From: Chloroflexota bacterium
Lineage (GTDB): Bacteria > Chloroflexota > Anaerolineae > Caldilineales > Caldilineaceae
Assembly (NCBI GenBank): GCA_003451595.1
Contig: DMDA01000129.1
Coordinates: forward strand, 1 to 6,463
DNA: 6,463 nucleotides
Direction of reading: 5' to 3'
Under the pieces are notes generated by a model. The model was not told the DNA's origin, searched no databases, and saw nothing but the letters and a program-made list of their open reading frames with translations. How positions within the stretch are numbered: the stretch's first letter is position 1; every line of letters begins with the position of its first letter. A program made the translations under genes and the position numbers. Shown here piece after piece: positions 1 to 6,463 of this stretch.

Positions 1-1
1 C

Positions 2-76
2 ATTGTTATTGACACATTCCGCTTGCGCACCATCAACGAAGTCCCTGATGTTTCATCATGTCGGAGGTACAAATGA
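2..76 (+). CDS. Possible 3' end of an upstream gene (partial)
   Basis: The frame starting at base 2 is open from the window edge to a TGA at 74-76, giving about 24 residues that begin IVIDTFRLRTINEVPDV. The TGA overlaps the ATG at 73 of the protease gene as ATGA, a classic arrangement for translational coupling. The last codons contain the Shine-Dalgarno sequence of the next gene. Frame 3 is also open here (TAA at 78-80), so an open frame this short is weak evidence. No family can be named from so few residues. If real, the protease gene would be the second gene of an operon. Confidence 0.3.
   Translation: MVIDTFRLRTINEVPDVSSCRRYK
63..67 (+). promoter_or_regulatory. Ribosome binding site deciding the protease start
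   Basis: GGAGG lies 5 bases before the ATG at 73 and downstream of the earlier in-frame ATG at 58. It therefore supports ATG 73, which gives an N-terminus MKTKYVSPWKPG typical of a signal peptide. The ATG at 58 has no comparable site before it. Confidence 0.75.
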
Positions 77-1935
77 AAACTAAATATGTCTCTCCCTGGA
101 AGCCTGGACTGATTGCGCTCTTGTTTGTGCTGGCGGCAGGCGGCGTCATGCTACTTGTCGGCGGTGTAGCGGCGCAGACATCTGTCAATACGCCAGACAT
201 TCTTGGCGGGCGTGAGGCGCAGCCTGGCGCCTACCCCTGGCAGGTGGCGTTGGTTATGCGCTCCCAACCCAACGCTGCTCAAGGGCAGTTTTGTGGTGGT
301 TCGCTGATCGCCGATGACTGGGTGTTGACTGCCGCTCACTGCACCGAAGGGGTGGAAGCCTCCTCGATCGATGTGCTCGTCGGCGCGCACCGTCTTTCTG
401 ATAGCGGGGTGCGCATCACCAGCGCCCAGATCATACCGCATCCGGATTATGACCCCACGGCATTGAATAACGATCTGGCGCTGATTCACCTCTCAACGCC
501 GGTCACGTATACGCCGATCTCACTATACCAGGCAATTTCTGGAACGTCGGAGTTGGACTTTATGCGTGCAACCGTCATTGGGTGGGGCGCCAAGAGTACG
601 ACAGGATGGTACTATGACTTTCCGGATGCCTTGCGCGAGGTGTCGCTGCCGCTGGTCGACAACGCGCGCTGTGCGCGCAACGTGTACTTTACAAGCATCA
701 CCGATGCAATGTTGTGCGCTGGGTATGAGACGCTGACAATGGGCGCCTGTTACGGTGACAGCGGCGGTCCCTTGATGGTGCAACTGCCCGACGCTACGTG
801 GAAGCAGGTTGGCGTTGTCAGTTGGGGGCCGCCTGGCTGCATAGCCACCGGTATGTACGATGTATTCACGCGTGTCTCGCACTTTACCGAATGGATCGAG
901 GCCTGCATAAGCAACCCCAACACATTGCACTGTCGCGGTGCTGATGCCTTCGAACCAGACAACTATCCTGCCAACGCGCAGCAACTGACCGGGCCAATTC
1001 TCGATCAGATGCATACCTTCCATGAAATGGGAGACCAGGATTGGGTGCGACTGGAAGTGGAGGAGGGGCAAGAATATCTCTTCATGACTGGGCGCGTCAC
1101 CACAACTGTGCCACTGGTCAAAACGGTTCTCTGGCTCTTTGATGGGGATGGACGCACACCCATTACCTACACTGAGAGCACTGAGGCTGAGTGGCAGCCG
1201 TCGGAAAATTTCACTTTTGAGCAGTCGGCGCACATAAATTGGCAGGCAGATCGCACCGGGCCGGTATACGTCAGCGTCGAGATACTGCCAGCAGACCTAG
1301 GGCAAAGCTACGGCCCCAACACACGATATTGGCTGACGATCAGTGCACTCCAACATTCGTACATGCCAGTGGTTGTTGGACCGGAGGCAACGCCGACCCC
1401 GACGCCTATCCCGCCGCCGGCCAACGACGACTTTGATCAGCCGGTTGCAATGACACCGCTGCCTTTCAACCATCAAATGGACACGACCACCGCCACCACT
1501 GCCGCCGATGACCCAATCTTGTGCACTGCCAGTCGAGGCGGTGCGACTGTCTGGTATCGTTTGGTGGCGCCAGCGACAGGCCAGATTCAGGTCAATACCT
1601 TTGGCAGCAGCTACGACACGGTGCTTGCGGTGTATTCGGGTGCACGCGGCGCGCTAGTGTCCTTGACTTGCAACGACGACTACAACTCTTTGCAGTCGCA
1701 GGTGGCGTTTGACGCAATCGCGGGCGCCACCTACTATATTGAGGTGGCGAGCTACTCCTTTGGCAACGTTGGCGTTTCTGCGCATTCGACCGTGACACAG
1801 GACACAAAACCTGTAACGTCGCGTAGTGTCCATGCTGGCGGACTGTTGAATCTATCATCCGCCTACGTCGCTGGCGCAGCAACAGCGCTTGGCGAATATC
1901 CTCCCACCCCGGTTCCCACACCAGGCGCACCATAG
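73..1935 (+). CDS. Secreted chymotrypsin-fold (S1) serine protease with two C-terminal PPC-like modules
   Basis: Predicted extracellular endopeptidase of 620 residues (numbered from ATG 73; an in-frame ATG at 58 would add five). Residues 1-34 form a signal peptide: a lysine-bearing start, a hydrophobic core at about 12-30, and a likely cut after VAA. The protease domain begins at ILGG (43-46) and spans to about 277. The catalytic triad is complete: His89 in TAAHC, Asp134 in NNDLAL, Ser230 in GDSGGP. Cysteine pairs fit the family: 74-90, 200-215 and 226-256. The residue at the base of the S1 pocket, six before the serine, is Gly224 rather than Asp, so trypsin-like Arg/Lys preference is not expected. 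A first beta-rich module covers about 291-428, followed by a YMPVVV stretch, a Thr-Pro linker (439-449) and a second module (about 451-565) with NDDF, TVWYRL, SYDTVLAVYSG and CNDDY motifs, typical of pre-peptidase C-terminal domains. The tail ends Pro/Thr-rich with no LPXTG motif or membrane anchor. The substrate is unknown. Confidence 0.92.
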   Translation: MKTKYVSPWKPGLIALLFVLAAGGVMLLVGGVAAQTSVNTPDILGGREAQPGAYPWQVALVMRSQPNAAQGQFCGGSLIADDWVLTAAHCTEGVEASSIDVLVGAHRLSDSGVRITSAQIIPHPDYDPTALNNDLALIHLSTPVTYTPISLYQAISGTSELDFMRATVIGWGAKSTTGWYYDFPDALREVSLPLVDNARCARNVYFTSITDAMLCAGYETLTMGACYGDSGGPLMVQLPDATWKQVGVVSWGPPGCIATGMYDVFTRVSHFTEWIEACISNPNTLHCRGADAFEPDNYPANAQQLTGPILDQMHTFHEMGDQDWVRLEVEEGQEYLFMTGRVTTTVPLVKTVLWLFDGDGRTPITYTESTEAEWQPSENFTFEQSAHINWQADRTGPVYVSVEILPADLGQSYGPNTRYWLTISALQHSYMPVVVGPEATPTPTPIPPPANDDFDQPVAMTPLPFNHQMDTTTATTAADDPILCTASRGGATVWYRLVAPATGQIQVNTFGSSYDTVLAVYSGARGALVSLTCNDDYNSLQSQVAFDAIAGATYYIEVASYSFGNVGVSAHSTVTQDTKPVTSRSVHAGGLLNLSSAYVAGAATALGEYPPTPVPTPGAP

Positions 1936-1982
1936 GATGCAAGCACCGTGTCTGGAAAAGACTATTGATTTCTAGGTTGTAA

Positions 1983-2079
1983 CGTCATATGGTTCACAAT
2001 CTTCCTGGAAGCCTTGGAGCTTCCAGGAAGATGAACAGCTAACCTGGAGGTCAGTAGAAAAGACAGGAGCCATATGACG
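1983..2079. repeat. Outer 13-bp inverted repeat enclosing the hairpin
   Basis: CGTCATATGGTTC at 1983-1995 is matched by its inverted copy at 2067-2079 with a single difference that would pair as G-U in RNA. The arms are 71 bases apart and enclose the complete 14-bp hairpin at 1999-2032. The right arm contains an ATG at 2074 and overlaps the end of an AGGAG at 2065-2069. Folding of the outer stem would bury that initiation site. The function is unknown; no target-site duplication or transposase indicates a mobile element. Confidence 0.55.
1999..2032 (+). terminator. Perfect 14-bp hairpin, likely terminator of the protease gene
   Basis: ATCTTCCTGGAAGC at 1999-2012 pairs perfectly with 2019-2032 around a 6-base loop, 63 bases after the protease stop. 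No T-run follows (GAACAGCT), so it is not a textbook intrinsic terminator. It may act as a terminator of the U-tract-less kind, as a transcript-end stabiliser, or as a structure in the leader of the next gene. Being symmetrical, it would form on either strand. Confidence 0.6.
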
Positions 2080-2119
2080 GGAGCAATACATTCTCAGGCG
2101 CATAGCAGTATCGCACATC

Positions 2120-3679
<1,560 letters not shown>

Positions 3680-3685
3680 GCCGCG

Positions 3686-5008
3686 TTATCGGAAAATCCA
3701 CGGCAGCGCCAGCACTACAAAGAGCGCCCATGCCACATAGATCGGCATGCCTGCACCGAATGCGGCGTGCATCGCCTGCGCCCAGGCGTGGTCGTCAGCG
3801 CGGCGTTGGCGCATCAACAACAGCGCCAGGATGCCAATATTGATCACGTTCCAGCCGATGATCGTCAGCCGGTTGAGGGTGACGCCGCCCTCCCAGGTGC
3901 GGTAGACAATCGCCGCCAGAGCATAGAGGCTGATCACAACCGCCAGCAGGGCGACCGCAATCAGACCGCGACGGAGCCAGGCGCTCAGCGCAGGTGATAG
4001 CATTGCAGGCTGGATGGGCGTCGCCCCAACTAGCAACGCAATCACGGCGAAGAGCATGGCATTGTAGATGATCAACACGTCACGATTCTGGAACGGCTCC
4101 CAGAAGCGGAAGGGGATAAAACCGAGATAGACGATGAGCACCCCCAATGTCAGTGGCAGCAGCACGCGCATCAGCGTGGCGATGACCTTGCTCAGACCAT
4201 CGCTGAAAGACTGCGCAGCTGGCGCGACGGTTGCATCGTAGAGAACAGTCACCGCCAGCACGGGAATCAAGCCAGCGCCGCCGAGCATGAGCAGCCGCAT
4301 CACTACATCGGGCAGGGCGATGCCCAGCGCCTCGAATAGACCGGCCGTCATTCCTGTGAAGAGGATGCCGGCAATGGCAAACAACCCTGCCATGATGAAG
4401 ATTTCTAGCGATTTGATCAGGAAGGCAAAGCGGTTGGCAGCGTCGGTGTGGTGGTGAAGCACGAACAGTCCCACAGTCGCCCACGCCAGCAACGCCATCG
4501 TCGGCGCCATTTGCTCGAGATAATGCTGCTCAGTTGTATGCGCACCAATCAGCGTGTGCGCCCACACCGGATATACGCCCAATGCCAGGATCGCCAGGCC
4601 CAACAGCAACGCCCGGCGCGGCGACCTGGCGCCACCAAACATCAGCAATGTCAGCACAAAGGCCGCGCTGATCGGCGCCCATATGATCAGCAAGAGGGGC
4701 AGGTGTTCCTGACCATCGACCGCAACGACGTACTGGTCAGCGGAGAGCCACCAGAAGATCAGCCCATTGATCGCTGCCAGTACGATAGCAGTCAGCCAGG
4801 GGATCGCACGGCGCTGTGGGACGGTCGGCTCATCGGCAAGGCGATAGTGCCAGGCGCCAAACAGTACATTGTCCGGGGTTGCGGCGTAGGCTTCTTCGAT
4901 GGCGCTGATGAAGGTTGTGCGGTCGCCGCATTGTAGCGCGGCGCGGTAGGTCTGTTCGAGCGCTTCCGGGTCGGCATGAGCGGCGCGGATATGATCTAGA
5001 TACGCCAT
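3686..5008 (-). CDS. Polytopic membrane protein, DUF4153-like, function unknown
   Basis: A 440-residue integral membrane protein. Residues 1-66 are soluble and helical, with a TPR-like stretch (about 14-50, ending AATPDNVLFGAWHYRLAD). About eleven hydrophobic segments follow near 70-89, 104-124, 133-151, 167-185, 201-221, 238-258, 280-300, 309-329, 347-369, 381-399 and 421-438. The region from about 270 to 400, with GLSKVIATLMRVLLPLTL, YLGFIPF and then RTWEGGVTLNRLTIIGWNVIN, resembles the DUF4153 family of uncharacterised membrane proteins; I assign this by look only. Start: AAGGAGG at 5019-5025 lies 10 bases before the ATG. The gene is downstream of ilvE on the same strand but 227 bases and a strong hairpin apart, so separate transcription is likely, although I see no convincing promoter. 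Its stop faces that of hyuB across 6 bases. Confidence 0.75.
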   Translation of the reverse strand: MAYLDHIRAAHADPEALEQTYRAALQCGDRTTFISAIEEAYAATPDNVLFGAWHYRLADEPTVPQRRAIPWLTAIVLAAINGLIFWWLSADQYVVAVDGQEHLPLLLIIWAPISAAFVLTLLMFGGARSPRRALLLGLAILALGVYPVWAHTLIGAHTTEQHYLEQMAPTMALLAWATVGLFVLHHHTDAANRFAFLIKSLEIFIMAGLFAIAGILFTGMTAGLFEALGIALPDVVMRLLMLGGAGLIPVLAVTVLYDATVAPAAQSFSDGLSKVIATLMRVLLPLTLGVLIVYLGFIPFRFWEPFQNRDVLIIYNAMLFAVIALLVGATPIQPAMLSPALSAWLRRGLIAVALLAVVISLYALAAIVYRTWEGGVTLNRLTIIGWNVINIGILALLLMRQRRADDHAWAQAMHAAFGAGMPIYVAWALFVVLALPWIFR

Positions 5009-5018
5009 GGCGCGTCAT

Positions 5019-5025
5019 CCTCCTT
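5019..5025 (-). promoter_or_regulatory. Ribosome binding site of the membrane protein gene
   Basis: Read on the minus strand this is AAGGAGG, a full match to the anti-Shine-Dalgarno consensus, 10 bases before the ATG at 5008. A second ATG (5016-5018) directly abuts it but is in another frame and too close to be used. Confidence 0.7.
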
Positions 5026-5140
5026 CTGCACAAACGCATCATGCCGCCGGCCTGTTCCGTTGCGTTGCGGTTGGTTGCACCTTCAGGTATGGTCTACTAC
5101 TGCAGATAGACGCGCCCTGGCGTCCTTCATTTCAGTGTGC

Positions 5141-5162
5141 AGCCGCCGCGTCCGCGGCGGCT
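5141..5162 (-). terminator. Strong GC hairpin after ilvE
   Basis: AGCCGCCGCG at 5141-5150 and its inverted copy at 5153-5162 form a 22-base near-perfect palindrome: a 9-bp stem with a 4-base loop. It lies 73 bases past the ilvE stop and before the membrane protein gene. On the minus strand no T-run follows it, as with the hairpin at 1999. It is the only strong structure in the 227-base spacer; a weaker 5-bp stem (GACGC/GCGTC) sits at 5109-5124. The rest of the spacer shows no gene. Confidence 0.5.
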
Positions 5163-5235
5163 TGCTGATCTCGACGCGCCAGAAATCAAGCGCTTCACTG
5201 GGCGGACCTCTCCAGGCAAGCTGTGTTGTGGATGC

Positions 5236-6156
5236 TTACGCCACCGGCGTCAGCCAGTTGTACGTGTCGGGCAGCTCGCCTTCGACAATGCCGAAGAAGC
5301 GCGCCTGGATTCGCTCCGTGATCGGCCCGCGCTTGCCCGCACCAACTGGCATGCGATCCACCGAACGCACGGGTGTGATCTCGGCGGCGGTGCCGGTGAA
5401 AAAGATTTCGTCCGCCATGTAGAGCATTTCGCGCGGGATGACCGATTCGATGACGGTGTAGCCCAGCTCTTCGGCGATCCGGGTGGCGCAATCACGCGTG
5501 ATGCCGCCAAGGATGCTGTTGGAAAGTGGCGGTGTGTAGATTTTGCCTTTGATGATGACAAAGATGTTCTCGCCGCTGCCTTCGGAGACATAGCCGTGCA
5601 CGTCAAGCGCAATCCCTTCGGCGAAACCGTTGTCGCGCGCCTCCATCACTACATTCTGGCTGTTGACGTACTGTCCACCGATCTTCGCCAGAGCGCTGGT
5701 CGTGTCGGGCGCCATGCGTCGCCAGGAGCTGACCTGCACGTCAACGCCTTGTTCCAGCCCTTCCTTGCCCAGGTAGGCGCCCCACGGCACCGACGCCACG
5801 ATTACTTCCACCGGACAGCCGCGACCATCGACGCCCAGCGTGTTGTAACCGCGAAACACCAGTGGTCGCACATACGCGCTGCGTTGGTTGTTGGCGCGCA
5901 CCACGTCGATCGTTGCCTGCATGTACTCATCGACAGTGTAGGGCGAGGGGATGTGAGCGACTTTGGCGCTGAAGAGCAGCCGCTCGTAATGCTCGCGCCC
6001 ACGGAAGATCGCCGGGCCTCTGGTCGTTTCATAGACGCGGATGCCCTCAAAGACGCTGCTGCCATAATGTAGCGCATGCGTGAAGACGTGCACTTGCGCC
6101 TCATCCCAGGGAATGATCTTGCCGTTCATCCAGATGTAATCAGCGCGCATAGTCAT
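5236..6156 (-). CDS. ilvE: Branched-chain amino acid aminotransferase
   Basis: PLP-dependent fold-type IV transaminase of 306 residues that interconverts Leu, Ile and Val with their 2-oxo acids using 2-oxoglutarate/glutamate; the last step of branched-chain amino acid synthesis, in the cytoplasm. Seen: IWMNGKIIPWDEAQVHVFTHALHYGSSVFEGIRVY at the N-terminus, RGYNTLGV (102-109), the PLP lysine at 158 in ALAKIGGQYVNS, EGIALDVHGYVSEGSGENIF (180-199), GGITRD (217-222) and TGTAAEITPVRSVD (254-267). All are standard for IlvE rather than D-amino acid transaminase or aminodeoxychorismate lyase. The ORF is open to an ATG at 6261, but that extension lacks family similarity and its ATG lies in the -35 element of the promoter. 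ATG 6156 follows AAGGAG by 8 bases and gives the usual family length. ATG 6150 is possible but worse placed. No other ilv or leu gene is in the window. Confidence 0.95.
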   Translation of the reverse strand: MTMRADYIWMNGKIIPWDEAQVHVFTHALHYGSSVFEGIRVYETTRGPAIFRGREHYERLLFSAKVAHIPSPYTVDEYMQATIDVVRANNQRSAYVRPLVFRGYNTLGVDGRGCPVEVIVASVPWGAYLGKEGLEQGVDVQVSSWRRMAPDTTSALAKIGGQYVNSQNVVMEARDNGFAEGIALDVHGYVSEGSGENIFVIIKGKIYTPPLSNSILGGITRDCATRIAEELGYTVIESVIPREMLYMADEIFFTGTAAEITPVRSVDRMPVGAGKRGPITERIQARFFGIVEGELPDTYNWLTPVA

Positions 6157-6164
6157 GGGAAACG

Positions 6165-6170
6165 CTCCTT
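6165..6170 (-). promoter_or_regulatory. Ribosome binding site of ilvE
   Basis: AAGGAG on the minus strand, 8 bases before the ATG at 6156. It decides the start against the longer frame from 6261. Confidence 0.8.
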
Positions 6171-6186
6171 GTGACGTGGTGATTTG

Positions 6187-6205
6187 GGCCTCTTGTGGTG
6201 AGGCC
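6187..6205 (-). promoter_or_regulatory. Hairpin in the ilvE leader
   Basis: GGCCTC and GAGGCC form a perfect 6-bp stem with a 7-base loop inside the predicted 5' leader, 17 bases before the ribosome-binding site. It is too far from AAGGAG to occlude it directly and has no T-run, so it is not a clear attenuator. It could be a transcript-stabilising stem or a dyad for a DNA-binding regulator. Confidence 0.35.
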
Positions 6206-6231
6206 GCGAGAAAACGAATGGCATTGTCTGC

Positions 6232-6261
6232 ATTATAGTGCTTGCAAGGCGATTCTGTCAT
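6232..6261 (-). promoter_or_regulatory. Sigma-70-type promoter of ilvE
   Basis: On the minus strand ATGACA (6256-6261, five of six to consensus) and a perfect TATAAT (6232-6237) are 18 bases apart. Transcription should start near 6225, leaving a leader of about 69 bases. The ATG at 6261 is itself part of the -35 box, so it cannot be in a transcript made from this promoter. Confidence 0.7.
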
Positions 6262-6463
6262 GTCGGGCTGTTAGCGGGGTGTACTTCACGATGGGGGCGG
6301 ATTCGTGCGGCGCTGCCGCCCGGTGAATCAATTCACTGGCTGATAGCTCAAGTCCACTCATGAGGATTTACAAAATGATCCGGTAATCGACGTTCCTGCC
6401 TTCAGCGCACACAGCGTCCTCTCCCGTAGGTCATCGCCTCCGGCGTGACAGCTTCGCTGCCCG
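6262..6463. other. Right-edge intergenic region with several small palindromes, no gene
   Basis: No frame on either strand gives a convincing gene. Besides the palindrome at 6320-6339 there are a 5-bp stem GCGGC/GCCGC (6307-6319) with an alternative GGGCGG/CCGCCC pairing (6295-6321), a stem GTCA-CGCC/GGCG-TGAC with one bulged T (6430-6449) and CAGC/GCTG (6449-6459). Such packing suggests a dispersed structured repeat or untranslated region of a gene beyond the edge. This is inference. Confidence 0.3.
6320..6339. repeat. Near-perfect 20-base palindrome
   Basis: Centred on TGAATCAATTCA: GTGAAT (6323-6328) and ATTCAC (6331-6336) pair exactly, and the dyad extends to 9 bp per side with one G-T pair. 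It lies upstream of the ilvE promoter. It recalls dispersed GAAT-ATTC palindromes in Chloroflexota intergenic DNA (recollection, not tested) and could otherwise be an operator. Confidence 0.4.

Noticed and set aside
9..37. TTGACA at 9-14 as a promoter for the protease gene
   Set aside because: The -35 match is perfect but no reasonable -10 occurs at 16-18 spacing (best is CATCAA or ATCAAC), and the bases may be coding.
523..1233. Minus-strand frame of 236 residues opposite the protease gene
   Set aside because: It is antisense to the conserved protease domain and has no recognisable motif or start signal.
2090..2119. HyuB start upstream of 2120 in the same frame
   Set aside because: Only ATT, ATA and ATC codons are available between the TGA at 2075-2077 and 2120; no ATG, GTG or TTG.
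5137..6072. Long plus-strand frame of 311 residues opposite ilvE
   Set aside because: It lies almost wholly antisense to ilvE, whose family motifs are unmistakable. It is a shadow frame of GC-rich coding DNA.
6157..6261. Longer ilvE start at 6261
   Set aside because: Its ATG is part of the -35 box of a good promoter, the extra 35 residues have no family likeness, and ATG 6156 has AAGGAG at proper spacing.
6402..6461. Minus-strand frame open from the right edge to a TGA at 6402-6404
   Set aside because: Only 19 codons, over DNA full of palindromes; a second frame is open here too. This cannot be told from chance.

Overview
The window is GC-rich bacterial chromosomal DNA with dense ordinary genes and short structured intergenic spacers. 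The secreted S1 protease with pre-peptidase-like C-terminal modules and Thr-Pro linkers, the HyuB-type protein and the overall composition resemble filamentous phototrophic Chloroflexota, most like Roseiflexus. That assignment rests on recognition of style, not on a marker gene.

Layout, left to right. Positions 2-76 may hold the last codons of an upstream plus-strand gene whose stop overlaps the start of the next gene (weak). Positions 73-1935 (+) encode a secreted chymotrypsin-fold serine protease with two beta-rich C-terminal modules. A 184-base spacer carries a perfect 14-bp terminator-like hairpin nested inside a second, 13-bp inverted repeat. Positions 2120-3679 (+) encode a HyuB/oxoprolinase-beta-type protein with no HyuA partner in view. 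Only 6 bases separate its stop from the stop of the convergent gene at 3686-5008 (-), an 11-helix membrane protein of DUF4153-like appearance. A 227-base spacer with a strong GC hairpin follows. Positions 5236-6156 (-) encode a branched-chain amino acid aminotransferase (IlvE) with a clear sigma-70-type promoter and a hairpin-bearing leader. The right 200 bases hold no convincing gene but several short palindromes, perhaps a dispersed repeat.

The genes do not form an obvious pathway. IlvE is core metabolism with its own promoter; the membrane protein lies downstream on the same strand behind a likely terminator; the protease and HyuB are on the opposite strand and separated by a hairpin. I found no defence system, mobile element, CRISPR array, RNA gene or clear novel multi-gene system. 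The points most worth a second look are the nested inverted repeats with a good ribosome-binding site out of frame just before hyuB, the non-trypsin specificity pocket and unusual activation site of the protease, and the ilvE leader.
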